DNA of 36,917 nt from an uncultured Alphaproteobacteria bacterium. Lineage in GTDB: Bacteria; Pseudomonadota; Alphaproteobacteria; HIMB59. Below, in pieces: positions 9,779 to 17,279 of the stretch. The position numbers and the translations under genes are program-made. The stretch is from assembly GCA_902521155.1 (NCBI GenBank), contig CABYQR010000011.1:1-36917 (forward strand), written 5' to 3'. The first letter of the stretch is position 1; each line of letters begins with the position of its first letter. The notes below the pieces were generated by a model that made no database searches, was not told the origin of the DNA, and saw only the letters and a program-made list of their open reading frames with translations.

Positions 9779-11643
9779 TGAAGTCCTCCAGTGCCATTAA
9801 TGAATATTTAAAAGAACAGGCTTCGCTTGATCTTTTAAGGTTTATTACCTGCGGATCAGTAGATGATGGAAAGAGTACCCTGATCGGAAGAATGTTATAT
9901 GAGTCACAAATGATATTCGATGATCAAGTTGCCTCCTTAAAAAATGACTCTAAAAAGCATGGCACTCAAGGCGAAGATATAGACTTTGCACTATTAGTAG
10001 ATGGACTATCAGCTGAAAGAGAGCAAGGAATTACTATTGATGTCGCTTATCGTTTTTTTTCCAGCAGTAAAAGAAAATTTATTGTTGCTGATACACCAGG
10101 TCATGAACAGTATACCCGAAATATGGCAACAGGGGCCTCAACAGCTGATCTTGCTATTCTTTTAATTGATGCACGCCACGGGATAATGACACAAACCAAA
10201 AGACACTCTTTTATTGTTTCGCTCTTAGGAATTAAAAATGTTGTCCTTGCAATTAATAAAATGGACCTAGTAAACTATGATGAAAAAGTATTTAGAAAAA
10301 TAGAAAAAGAATATAAAAATTTTTCACAAAAATTAAAATTCCTAAATATTCAAAGTATTCCTATTTCTGCCCTGAAGGGAGATAATATCTATCAACAGTC
10401 TAAATCCATGAAATGGTTTAAAGAAAAAACACTTTTTCATTTTTTAGAAACTGTAAAAATTAAGCCTCAAAATTCCTCTAATTTCGTTCTTCCTGTCCAG
10501 CAGGTAAACCGACCTCATTTAAATTTTAGAGGATACTCTGGTACAATAGCTTCTGGAGATATAAAAGTAGGTGAGGAAATTATGACTATTCCTTCTCAGC
10601 AAAAAGCAAAAATCAAAGAAGTATATATAGGAGATAAATCAATAAAATCAGCATCTTTTAGAGATAGTGTCACCCTCACATTAAACAAAGAGATCGATAT
10701 TTCGCGAGGTGATGTCCTTTGTAAAAAAGATTCCTTAGTAGAAACAGCTGACCAGTTTAATGTCAATATGATTTGGATGGCTGAGGAAAAATGTTTTCCA
10801 GGAAGGTCTTATATTGCAAAAACTCATAACAGTTCAACGGGTATAAAGATTCTAGGAATCAAAAAGTTATATAATGTTAATACGCTTGAGCATCAACCTA
10901 GTAAAGAATTACAATTAAATGATGTGGCTGAGGTAACCATCTCATTGAATAAAAGCATTCCTTATGTCAATTATCAAGATAATAAGTTTTTGGGATCAAT
11001 GATCTTGATTGATCCTTTGACTAATCAAACAATTGGTGTGGGTATGATTAATTTTGCCTTAAGACGTGCACAAAATATTCATCTTCAAAGTCTGAGTATT
11101 AATAAAGAATTAAGAGAAAAAATGAATGGGCATAAAGGACAAGTTTTATGGCTAACCGGTTTATCAGGCTCCGGTAAGTCCACTATTGCCAACGCTCTTG
11201 AAAAGGAATTATACGCTGAAGGAAAAAAAACTTATATCTTAGATGGGGATAATGTTCGTCACGGCCTAAATAAGGATTTAGGTTTTACAGATAAAGATAG
11301 AGTAGAAAATATAAGAAGGGTTGCCGAGGTAGCCAGGCTTATGTGTGATGCAGGATTAATAGTTATCACAGCATTTATTTCCCCTTTCAGGTCTGAAAGA
11401 GAAATGGCTAGATCTTTATTTAAAAAGGATGAATTTAAAGAGATCTTTATTTCAACTCCTCTTAAAATAGCTGAAAAAAGAGACCCGAAAGGTCTTTACG
11501 AAAAAGCCCGAAAGGGAAAAATACCTAATTTTACAGGTATAGACAGCCCTTATGAAAAACCTTCTCAACCAGAAATTGAAATAGATACATCTAAATCAAC
11601 AATTACTGAGAGTGTAAAAAAAATAATAAAAATTATTTCCTAA
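9778..11643 (+). CDS. cysNC: Fused sulfate adenylyltransferase GTPase subunit / APS kinase CysN-CysC
   Basis: This bifunctional protein has an N-terminal CysN GTPase that powers APS synthesis by CysD, and a C-terminal CysC APS kinase that phosphorylates APS to PAPS. CysN motifs are the P-loop GSVDDGKST (26-34), DTPG (105-108) and NKMD (near 161). Two EF-Tu-like beta domains follow. CysC begins near residue 450 with its P-loop GLSGSGKST at 461-469, then DGDNVRHGLN, the FISPFRSERE loop with the family's phospho-accepting Ser, and GIDSPYE. The 621-residue length fits the known fusion class. It is translationally coupled to cysD. Its last 11 bases overlap the convergent DUF2141 gene. No sulfotransferase or PAPS reductase is in the window, so the fate of PAPS is not visible. 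Confidence 0.96.
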   Translation: MKSSSAINEYLKEQASLDLLRFITCGSVDDGKSTLIGRMLYESQMIFDDQVASLKNDSKKHGTQGEDIDFALLVDGLSAEREQGITIDVAYRFFSSSKRKFIVADTPGHEQYTRNMATGASTADLAILLIDARHGIMTQTKRHSFIVSLLGIKNVVLAINKMDLVNYDEKVFRKIEKEYKNFSQKLKFLNIQSIPISALKGDNIYQQSKSMKWFKEKTLFHFLETVKIKPQNSSNFVLPVQQVNRPHLNFRGYSGTIASGDIKVGEEIMTIPSQQKAKIKEVYIGDKSIKSASFRDSVTLTLNKEIDISRGDVLCKKDSLVETADQFNVNMIWMAEEKCFPGRSYIAKTHNSSTGIKILGIKKLYNVNTLEHQPSKELQLNDVAEVTISLNKSIPYVNYQDNKFLGSMILIDPLTNQTIGVGMINFALRRAQNIHLQSLSINKELREKMNGHKGQVLWLTGLSGSGKSTIANALEKELYAEGKKTYILDGDNVRHGLNKDLGFTDKDRVENIRRVAEVARLMCDAGLIVITAFISPFRSEREMARSLFKKDEFKEIFISTPLKIAEKRDPKGLYEKARKGKIPNFTGIDSPYEKPSQPEIEIDTSKSTITESVKKIIKIIS

Positions 11644-12076
11644 GTTTTATTTCTACCTCAGTAAATTTTTCCATATCAAACACAAAATCTTCAAAGACAA
11701 TATCTTGGTATTTTGATTCGGCATTTAAAGAAAAACCAAAAGGCTCCAAAGGCTCCCCCTTAAAGTCTTTAGAAAATTTTCCATCTTTATCTAAATCTTG
11801 GAAGGCAAAAAGACCAATTTTGATATGCGGGAAAGCCTTGAGATTAATTTTATTAAAATTATTAATATCTCTTTCCACTATCATAAATAGTGGAGCCGAG
11901 CCCTCTTCAAAATAAAATTTTCGATCATATCCCCATATGTGAATGGGGCTAGTAGCATCCTCAAATCCAGTTACTTTAGCTGTTAAATGATCGGAATATG
12001 AAATTTTTGTTAAAAAAAGTACCTGAAAAACAACAACAATTATCATTTTTAAACATATTAAGGTAAAACTGTGCAT
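11633..12076 (-). CDS. Secreted DUF2141 family protein
   Basis: The C-terminal two thirds match the DUF2141 pattern: a strand GLFAFQDLDKDGKFSKDF with an acidic DxDxDG calcium-loop-like motif, then EPFGFSLNAE near the end. These are small exported beta-sandwich proteins of unknown function. With the ATG at 12076 the protein is 147 residues and begins with a hydrophobic signal segment (about residues 2-27, ending in SYS before Asp). A GTG at 12115 in the same frame would add 13 residues with a Lys/Arg-rich n-region; I prefer the ATG because a purine-rich AAGCGAG sits upstream. The gene ends inside the cysNC 3' end on the other strand. Confidence 0.7.
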   Translation of the reverse strand: MHSFTLICLKMIIVVVFQVLFLTKISYSDHLTAKVTGFEDATSPIHIWGYDRKFYFEEGSAPLFMIVERDINNFNKINLKAFPHIKIGLFAFQDLDKDGKFSKDFKGEPLEPFGFSLNAESKYQDIVFEDFVFDMEKFTEVEIKLRK

Positions 12077-12286
12077 AACTCGCTTAAGATTAATATTTTT
12101 TTTGGTTAAATGCACTTTGTCTTTTGCATATGATTAAACATCATAACTCAATGCTGAAATATGTTGATAATTATATATTTCTGAATGTAGTAGATATTTA
12201 AAATTATTGAAAATATTATCTCCTTTAAAAATATCCTATAATACTGTGGATAACTCTGTTAAAAACTTTAGGCAAATAAGTTAAAC
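12077..12286. promoter_or_regulatory. AT-rich divergent spacer with DnaA-box-like 9-mers
   Basis: This spacer separates the divergent DUF2141 and DUF1330 genes. It holds a perfect consensus DnaA box on the minus strand (TTATCCACA, at 12245-12253) and a one-mismatch copy TTATCAACA at 12162-12170. A third, TTATGCACA at 12070-12078, overlaps the DUF2141 start codon. All three point the same way at intervals of about 83-92 bases, with an AT-only stretch between the last two. A TATAAT at 12237-12242 could be the -10 box for the DUF1330 gene, which would put the perfect box at its transcription start. The spacer could be a small origin-like region, a DnaA-regulated promoter, or chance. Confidence 0.35.
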
Positions 12287-12577
12287 ATGAAAAAAGGTTA
12301 CATCATAGTCAGGCTAGCAGTTACTGATAGCGATCTATTTCAAGAATATCCCCCTTTGTCTTCGATTGCGATGGAGAAATATGGCGGTAAATATCTCATT
12401 AGAGGCGGAAAATTTGATGTATTAGAAGGCGAATGGCCAGTTGATAGAACCACAGTTGTAGAATTTGAGAGCTATGAAAAAGCCAAACAGTGCTATCAAT
12501 CACCCGAATACTTTAAAGCTAGAGAAATAAGAAGAAAAAGTGCTAAAAGCGACTTTATTTTAATCGAAGGCTTTTAG
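12287..12577 (+). CDS. DUF1330 family protein
   Basis: This 96-residue soluble protein matches the DUF1330 family of dimeric alpha/beta-barrel (ferredoxin-like) proteins. Family marks are GYIIVRLAVTD at the start, YPPLSSIAMEKYGGKYLIRGG in the middle, and FESYEKAKQCYQSPEY followed by DFILIEGF at the end. No catalytic function is established for the family. It ends in a 4-base convergent overlap (TTAG, 12574-12577) with the DUF1192 gene. Confidence 0.88.
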   Translation: MKKGYIIVRLAVTDSDLFQEYPPLSSIAMEKYGGKYLIRGGKFDVLEGEWPVDRTTVVEFESYEKAKQCYQSPEYFKAREIRRKSAKSDFILIEGF

Positions 12578-12750
12578 GTTTTTTTAAAAAAATCTTGAGC
12601 CAGTTCTAATTTCTGAAGCTTTTTTTTTAAAAGTAATTTTAGATTATCAATTTCTTGTTGATGACCGATTATCATCTCCTCTATCTCTTTTACACTCAAG
12701 TCGTCCTGATCAATGGATTTGTGTTTTTTTGGCTCCTCTTCCTCAAACAT
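12574..12750 (-). CDS. Small DUF1192-like protein
   Basis: This is a 58-residue minus-strand gene. Its acidic start MFEEEEPKKHKS, the segment DDLSVKEIEEMIIGHQQEI and a Lys-rich coiled-coil end (LLLKKKLQKLELAQDFFKK) match the layout of DUF1192. Those are short alphaproteobacterial proteins with an acidic/proline N-terminus, an LS..EL..RI..L motif and a terminal coiled coil. Function is unknown. GGGAGA lies about 11 bases before the ATG at 12750. The stop overlaps the DUF1330 stop by 4 bases. A run of nine A residues encodes part of its Lys cluster. Confidence 0.72.
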   Translation of the reverse strand: MFEEEEPKKHKSIDQDDLSVKEIEEMIIGHQQEIDNLKLLLKKKLQKLELAQDFFKKT

Positions 12751-12843
12751 TTGATCTAATTTCTCCCTTCATAAAGAAAATATAAATTAATTTTCAATCT
12801 AATTAAATTGACTTTTTGATTAAGATTTTTGATAATCACGGCC

Positions 12844-13008
12844 ATGTCCAAAAAAACTATAATAATATTTATTTCATCAATTTTTCTATTTACCAGTTGT
12901 GCAACAGTCAGTGAAAGAGCTAATAATGCATATGACTATGTAGCCGGTGGCGTTACAAAGGGCTATAACTCTGTCAAAGACGCTGTTACTGGTGGAGATG
13001 AAGAATAA
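12844..13008 (+). CDS. Tiny entericidin-like lipoprotein
   Basis: This 54-residue protein has a lipoprotein signal peptide: two Lys, the hydrophobic run TIIIFISSIFLFTS, and the lipidation Cys at residue 19 (FTSC). The mature part is only about 36 residues (CATVSERANNAYDYVAGGV and so on), alternating small and aromatic residues and ending in the acidic GGDEE. This resembles entericidin-type outer-membrane lipopeptides in size and layout, but I cannot claim homology. The lipobox is imperfect because the -3 position is Phe rather than Leu/Val. It lies in a spacer that would otherwise be empty. Confidence 0.6.
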   Translation: MSKKTIIIFISSIFLFTSCATVSERANNAYDYVAGGVTKGYNSVKDAVTGGDEE

Positions 13009-13062
13009 ATAAAATTTTTAACTCAGACCCGCTCTAATTTATAATTTGAACTGGGAATTATT

Positions 13063-13782
13063 ATGAAAATTATTTCTCTTCAACATATTGCCATTGAAGA
13101 TCCTGGAACTTTTAAAGACTTTCTTTTAGCTGACGGTCATGAGCTTACAACAATTCAGTTAGACGAAGGTGAAAATATTCCCTCTAATCTTGATGAATTT
13201 GATGCCATGCTTTGCATGGGTGGTCCTATGGATACTTTTATGGAAGATGAATTTAATTGGCTCGTTGGTGAAAAAAAAGCCATTGGGGAATATGTCCTAA
13301 ATTTAAAAAAACCTTTTTTAGGTTTTTGCCTAGGTTGTCAGTTGTTAGGAGAGGTTTTAGGAGGGAAGGTTGTTCAATCCAATCCTCCAGAAATAGGAGT
13401 GCTTGATATTGATATTAGTGATCAAGCAATCACTGATCCTGTTTTTAATTTTCTTCCCAATAAAATTAAAGCCTTGCAATGGCACTCTTATGAGGTTCAA
13501 GGTTTAGAGAGTAATCCAAACATCAATATTATTGGATCCTCTCCTACAACTAAGTATCAAATATTTGGATATAATAATCATGCATATGGAATTCAGTTTC
13601 ACCTAGAAATACGAAAATCTACTGTTGATGATTGGGCAGCTGTACCTGAATACAAAAATGCTTTAGAACAATCATTAGGGCAAGAAGCCTTGCCTCATAT
13701 GAAGAAAGAGGTTAATGAAGAAATCGATAATATGATGGGTCAGTGCAATCAATTATATCAAAATTTTATTTCTATAATTTAA
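13063..13782 (+). CDS. Class I glutamine amidotransferase (GMP-synthase-like)
   Basis: This 239-residue stand-alone GATase1 domain protein is of the type that releases ammonia from glutamine or cleaves gamma-glutamyl bonds. The nucleophile elbow GFCLGC places the catalytic Cys at 89, and the His/Glu pair is in QFHLE (H180, E182). The oxyanion segment CMGGPMD is at about residues 50-56. Family members most often read CLGxQ with Ala or His at the x where this one has Cys92. No synthetase partner domain or gene is adjacent, so the acceptor substrate is unknown. GGGA precedes the ATG at 13063. Confidence 0.85.
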   Translation: MKIISLQHIAIEDPGTFKDFLLADGHELTTIQLDEGENIPSNLDEFDAMLCMGGPMDTFMEDEFNWLVGEKKAIGEYVLNLKKPFLGFCLGCQLLGEVLGGKVVQSNPPEIGVLDIDISDQAITDPVFNFLPNKIKALQWHSYEVQGLESNPNINIIGSSPTTKYQIFGYNNHAYGIQFHLEIRKSTVDDWAAVPEYKNALEQSLGQEALPHMKKEVNEEIDNMMGQCNQLYQNFISII

Positions 13783-13795
13783 ATCAGATATTTTT

Positions 13796-14071
13796 CTAAT
13801 TTCCACCCTCAAGAATTATGAATTTTTGAGTATCTAAATCTACACCAGCTTCGGTTCTAAGTTTTGTCATTTCTGGTAATTTCAACATTTCTTGCATTCT
13901 ATCCATAGACTCAACCTCTATCACTGTGTAAATTTCATTCTCATTATCTTTTGGATGACCGTAGGCCAGAACATGCAGTCCATATTCCTTTCTAAGGGCC
14001 TCATTGGACTCAAACATCTCTTTCCAATGTTGGTAGCCTTTGTTGATTTTAGCATTTGTAATAATTTTCAT
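13796..14071 (-). CDS. Small dimeric alpha/beta-barrel protein, function unknown
   Basis: This 91-residue protein has a beta-alpha-beta-beta-alpha-beta pattern: KIITNAKINKG, then the helix YQHWKEMFES, the strand HVLAYGHP, NEIYTVIEVES, the helix MDRMQEMLKLPEM and a final KFIILEGG. This suggests an antibiotic-monooxygenase/DUF3764-like ferredoxin barrel, though I cannot fix the family. A strong AAAGGAG lies about 9 bases before the ATG. It faces the amidotransferase gene tail to tail with a 13-base gap. It is the second small barrel protein in 2 kb, after the DUF1330 gene. Confidence 0.65.
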   Translation of the reverse strand: MKIITNAKINKGYQHWKEMFESNEALRKEYGLHVLAYGHPKDNENEIYTVIEVESMDRMQEMLKLPEMTKLRTEAGVDLDTQKFIILEGGN

Positions 14072-14146
14072 TATATTTCTCCTTTAAAATCTTTTTATAT
14101 TATTAAAAAAAGATTTAATAAATCAACAAATGTGTTAAATTAAATA

Positions 14147-14203
14147 TAGCACCGATTTACTACTCAATATTGCGGGTGCTTTACAAATGCAGCTAAAAAA
14201 GAG
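14147..14203 (+). promoter_or_regulatory. SAM-II-type riboswitch upstream of metY
   Basis: The sequence folds as a SAM-II pseudoknot. P1 pairs GCACC (14149-14153) with GGTGC (14175-14179). The loop carries GATTTAC. TTGCG (14170-14174) can pair with TGCAG (14188-14192) to form the pseudoknot. The conserved 3' core TGCAGCTAAAAA (14188-14199) closely matches the SAM-II core GTAGCTAAAAA. It sits in the 5' leader of metY, a classic SAM-II target in alphaproteobacteria. SAM-V shares this core, so the exact class is less certain than the ligand. Binding of S-adenosylmethionine is expected to lower metY expression. Confidence 0.85.
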
Positions 14204-14227
14204 ATTAATTTTTCCAAATATTAGTTG

Positions 14228-14247
14228 CCTTATTTAAAGATAAGGAG
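14228..14247 (+). promoter_or_regulatory. Hairpin covering the metY ribosome-binding site
   Basis: CCTTAT (14228-14233) is perfectly complementary to ATAAGG (14240-14245) across a 6-base loop. The 3' arm contains the start of the Shine-Dalgarno sequence TAAGGAG (14241-14247), ten bases before the metY ATG. It could act as a translation gate downstream of the SAM aptamer. The connection to the aptamer is inferred. Confidence 0.5.
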
Positions 14248-14256
14248 AATATATTT

Positions 14257-15591
14257 ATGACTACAAAATCAAGACACCCTGAAACGGTTGCCCTGCATGG
14301 TGGTAATTTCAGAACTGACATAGCTACAAACGCTGTTGCTGTGCCTATCTACCAAACAACGTCTTATGAATTTAATTCTTGTGAGCATGCAAGTAATTTG
14401 TTTGCTTTAAAAGAATTAGGTAATATCTACACACGGATTATGAATCCCACTAACGCTGTTTTAGAGGAAAGAGTAGCTGCTTTGGAAGGTGGTATGGCTG
14501 CCGTAGCATTAAGTTCTGGGCAAGCCGCATCTGCCTTCTCGATTCAAAATGTTGCTAAAGCAGGTGATAATATAGTTTGCTCAACAGATATTTATGGAGG
14601 CACTTGGAATCTATTCAATAATACTTTAAGGGCACTCGGAATTGATGTTCGTTTTGCAGACCCTAATAATCCAGATAATTTTAAAAAATTAACTGACAAC
14701 AAAACACGAGCCTATTATGCTGAAACATTAGCCAATCCTAAACTTAACGTTTTTCCAATTGAAGAAGTGGCTAACATTGGAAGAAAAGAGGGAATACCTT
14801 TGATAGTCGATAATACAGCAGCGCCTATAATATGTAAGCCCTTTGACTATGGTGCAGCTGTCGTAATACATTCTCTTACTAAGTGGATTGGAGGACATGG
14901 AACATCGGTTGGAGGTATGATCGTAGACGGGGGTAATTTCGATTGGGTAGCGTTTCCGGAAAGACAACCTTTCTTTAATCAACCAGACAATAGCTATCAT
15001 GGTGTATTATGGGGAGAAGCTATTCCAAAAATTTTTGGTGTGCAGATAGCTTTTGCAATTCGAGCGAGAGTAGTATTGCTGCGAGATTTAGGTTCTGCAA
15101 TTGCCCCTCAGAATTCTTTTAACCTAATTCAAGGATTAGAAACTCTTCCTTTGAGGTTAAAACAACATAATTCGAATGCTGAGCATGTAGCAGGATTTCT
15201 CAAAGATCATGAGGAGGTAAGTAGAATTATCTATCCTAAATTTTTTGATGGAAGGTCCAAACAGAATGCCAAAAAATACTTAGATGGTGAATATGGTTCC
15301 ATGATTGGTATAGAGTTAAAAAAAGGTGTTGAGGGAGGAAAAGCTTTTATTGATGCTTTAAAGCTTCACTATCACGTGGCAAATATTGGAGATGCGAGAA
15401 GCTTAGCTATTCACCCAGCGTCAACAACTCATTCTCAATTAACTGCAGAAGAACAATTAAAAGCAGGAGTGACTCCTGGATATATTCGTCTGTGTGTGGG
15501 TCTAGAGCATGTTGAAGATATAATAGAGGATTTAAAAATTGGGCTTGAAGCTTCTAGTAAAGTTGCTGGGTCAAGTTCTTCAAAAAATTAA
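14257..15591 (+). CDS. metY: O-acetylhomoserine sulfhydrylase (aminocarboxypropyltransferase)
   Basis: This PLP enzyme joins sulfide (or methanethiol) to O-acetylhomoserine to give homocysteine (or methionine). The 444-residue length and the insertion around [16 protein letters not shown] are typical of MetY rather than MetB or MetC. The Schiff-base Lys is K209 in [13 protein letters not shown]-binding features SSGQAA (about 88-93) and DNTAAP (about 186-191) are present. TAAGGAG precedes the ATG. The SAM riboswitch in the leader supports a methionine-pathway role, and the nearby cysD-cysNC locus concerns sulfur too but is not in the same operon. MetX is not in the window. The C-terminal tail is Ser-rich. 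Confidence 0.95.
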   Translation: MTTKSRHPETVALHGGNFRTDIATNAVAVPIYQTTSYEFNSCEHASNLFALKELGNIYTRIMNPTNAVLEERVAALEGGMAAVALSSGQAASAFSIQNVAKAGDNIVCSTDIYGGTWNLFNNTLRALGIDVRFADPNNPDNFKKLTDNKTRAYYAETLANPKLNVFPIEEVANIGRKEGIPLIVDNTAAPIICKPFDYGAAVVIHSLTKWIGGHGTSVGGMIVDGGNFDWVAFPERQPFFNQPDNSYHGVLWGEAIPKIFGVQIAFAIRARVVLLRDLGSAIAPQNSFNLIQGLETLPLRLKQHNSNAEHVAGFLKDHEEVSRIIYPKFFDGRSKQNAKKYLDGEYGSMIGIELKKGVEGGKAFIDALKLHYHVANIGDARSLAIHPASTTHSQLTAEEQLKAGVTPGYIRLCVGLEHVEDIIEDLKIGLEASSKVAGSSSSKN

Positions 15592-15616
15592 TTAAAAAGA
15601 ACCTCAATATTTAAAA

Positions 15617-15655
15617 GGGTGCTGCTATAAATTTATAAATATTAAAGCTGCACCC
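15617..15655 (+). terminator. Long hairpin after metY
   Basis: GGGTGCTGCT (15617-15626) pairs with AGCTGCACCC (15646-15655), ten bases with one mismatch, around an AT-only loop of 19 bases. It lies 25 bases after the metY stop. No U-run follows on either strand, so it may be an RNA 3'-end stabiliser or a weak terminator rather than a classical intrinsic terminator. I see no other element in the 126-base gap between metY and the next gene. Confidence 0.45.
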
Positions 15656-15717
15656 AAATAAGTAAATTTCATAAAAAATTTTGTTATTTAAAAATTTTAT
15701 TATATAAAGAAAAGAAG

Positions 15718-16137
15718 ATGCCTACTTCAATAAAATTTTTAATTTTTGCAACTGGATGGATGGTATTTAGAGCAGTTGGTTCTGGACTTTTTCTTTCTCT
15801 GGGTATTTTGGAGAGTCCCCGCGCCGCGCCACCAGACTGGACTATAGCTTTTCTTGGGGATTTCGCGATTGGCACAACGGCATTATTTCTGGCATATATG
15901 ATATGGAAAAAGCCCTCTGCCTTTCTGTGGGGAATTTTACTAGCTTGGAATGCGGTTGGAATATTTGATTTAATTGGAGCCTTATCTCATTCTTTTAGTG
16001 CGCCTTTCTCACCTTTTCCTGAGATTGGTATAAATGAAATTAGCATAAGAACTATTTTAAGTTTAAACACATTTGTACAATCTGTTGCTCTCTTAGTTAT
16101 GTTTAGGCCACAAGTAAAAGCCTATTTTAGAGTTTAA
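15718..16137 (+). CDS. Small four-helix membrane protein, function unknown
   Basis: This 139-residue protein has four likely membrane helices, at about 5-27, 41-61, 66-88 and 108-130. The loops contain PRAAPPDW after helix 1 and SFSAPFSPFPEIG before helix 4. I recognise no family or catalytic motif. Bases 15815-15840 are clearly more GC-rich than the surroundings. A GAAAAGAAG tract precedes the ATG at 15718. It is followed by tRNA-Arg in the same direction. Confidence 0.7.
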   Translation: MPTSIKFLIFATGWMVFRAVGSGLFLSLGILESPRAAPPDWTIAFLGDFAIGTTALFLAYMIWKKPSAFLWGILLAWNAVGIFDLIGALSHSFSAPFSPFPEIGINEISIRTILSLNTFVQSVALLVMFRPQVKAYFRV

Positions 16138-16161
16138 AAAGAGTATATAAATCAAGATAAT

Positions 16162-16236
16162 GGTTCTGTGGTGAAACGGATATCACACTTGACTACGGAT
16201 CAAGAATTCAGGGTTCGAATCCTTGCAGAACCGCCA
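16162..16236 (+). tRNA. tRNA-Arg(ACG)
   Basis: The cloverleaf is complete. The acceptor arms GGTTCTG (16162-16168) and CAGAACC (16226-16232) pair perfectly. The anticodon stem CTTGA/TCAAG holds the loop CTACGGA with anticodon ACG, and the T-arm contains GGTTCGAATCC. The discriminator G and CCA (16234-16236) are encoded. Bacterial tRNA-Arg(ACG) is normally edited to ICG by TadA. The convergent panC stop codon begins at the very next base. Confidence 0.97.
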
Positions 16237-17067
16237 CTAAAAATTAATATTATCAATTAATCTTACCTGACCTTTATAGATAGCGTAAAATAATCTAGTT
16301 TCTTGGATACTACCATCTAAAGATAAATCGGAAATATTTCTAAATTCAAAATAGTCAAATTTTTCTATCGCTTGTTTTCGGATAAATTCCTTTGCTAGAG
16401 AGTTAGCTTGATTGATATTGATATCTTTATCTAGATTAGACATAAATTTTAAACTAGCATTATGAAAAAGTTCAAATTCTAGAAGTTGTTTTTTACTTAG
16501 TTTTTCATTTCTTGATGAAAATGCGATACCTTCTTCTGACCTAGCTGTTGGTACAGAAACTAATTCTAAGGAAGAATACTTTTCTTGAATAAATTTTTCT
16601 ACAATCTTTAATTGTTGATAATCTTTTTCACCAAAATAGACTTTGTTACATTTAACAATTGAAAAAAAATTATTAAGCACTGTGATTACACCATCAAAAT
16701 GATTTGGTCTAAAATCATCACAGAGAATATTTTTAAAATATTTATTTTCTAATTTAGTTTCATTTTCTTGATAAATTTCTTCTGAAGATGGTTCAAATAT
16801 TACATCTACATTGAATTGATCACAGAAATCATAGTCTTTACCCTTGTTTCTGGGATAACTATCAAAGTCTTCGGGTTTATTAAATTGCTTTTCATTAACA
16901 AAAATACTAACTATTGTTTTTTTATTATCTTTTTGTGATTGTTTAATGAGCTGTCCGTGTCCTTGGTGAAGAGCTCCCATTGTTGGAATATATCCCAGAG
17001 AATATCCTTTATTCTCATAAGCTTGGAGGTATAGCTTTAAATTAGAAATATCTTTGATTATCAGCAT
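16237..17067 (-). CDS. panC: Pantothenate synthetase
   Basis: PanC condenses pantoate and beta-alanine with ATP to make pantothenate, the coenzyme A precursor. The 276 residues carry the nucleotide-binding PTMGALHQGH (about 28-37), HFDGVITVLNNFFSIV, FGEKDYQQL and the KMSKS-like FSSRNEKLS segment. The usual FVNPxQF reads FVNEKQF, so a commonly conserved Pro is Glu here; the family remains clear. panB is not adjacent. The gene runs toward tRNA-Arg with no spacer, so read-through would make antisense to the tRNA. Confidence 0.93.
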   Translation of the reverse strand: MLIIKDISNLKLYLQAYENKGYSLGYIPTMGALHQGHGQLIKQSQKDNKKTIVSIFVNEKQFNKPEDFDSYPRNKGKDYDFCDQFNVDVIFEPSSEEIYQENETKLENKYFKNILCDDFRPNHFDGVITVLNNFFSIVKCNKVYFGEKDYQQLKIVEKFIQEKYSSLELVSVPTARSEEGIAFSSRNEKLSKKQLLEFELFHNASLKFMSNLDKDININQANSLAKEFIRKQAIEKFDYFEFRNISDLSLDGSIQETRLFYAIYKGQVRLIDNINF

Positions 17068-17083
17068 AATTAGATTTTATTTA

Positions 17084-17110
17084 TTGACTTCATATCAATA
17101 ATTGTTAAAT
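17084..17110 (+). promoter_or_regulatory. Possible promoter for the rpmH cluster
   Basis: TTGACT (17084-17089) followed after 15 bases by TTAAAT (17105-17110) lies in the spacer between the divergent panC and rpmH. The -35 box is good but the -10 box and spacing are weak. It is the best candidate for driving rpmH-rnpA-yidD-yidC-engB. Confidence 0.35.
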
Positions 17111-17141
17111 GTAGGAACACTTTTTTAAAGGCATAATATCA

Positions 17142-17276
17142 ATGAAAAGAACATATCAACCTAGTCAATTAGTTAGAAAAAGAAGACATGGATTTCGTTC
17201 CAGAATGGCTACAGTAGGTGGCCGAAGAGTTATTAATGCAAGAAGAGCAAAAGGTCGATCTAAGCTCTCCGCTTAA
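17142..17276 (+). CDS. rpmH: 50S ribosomal protein L34
   Basis: This 44-residue, strongly basic protein has the invariant start MKRTYQPS, the segment [13 protein letters not shown] and the end LSA. It binds 23S rRNA in the large subunit. Its stop is three bases before the rnpA start, the classical rpmH-rnpA pairing. Confidence 0.97.
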   Translation: MKRTYQPSQLVRKRRHGFRSRMATVGGRRVINARRAKGRSKLSA

Positions 17277-17279
17277 TTT

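Noticed and set aside
12131-12202. A 23-codon frame in the DUF2141-DUF1330 spacer
   Set aside because: It is very short, has no ribosome-binding site and has composition expected by chance in AT-rich DNA.
16162-16236. tRNA-Arg as an integration site for an element
   Set aside because: I saw no second copy of the tRNA 3' end in the flanking kilobases and no integrase next to it.
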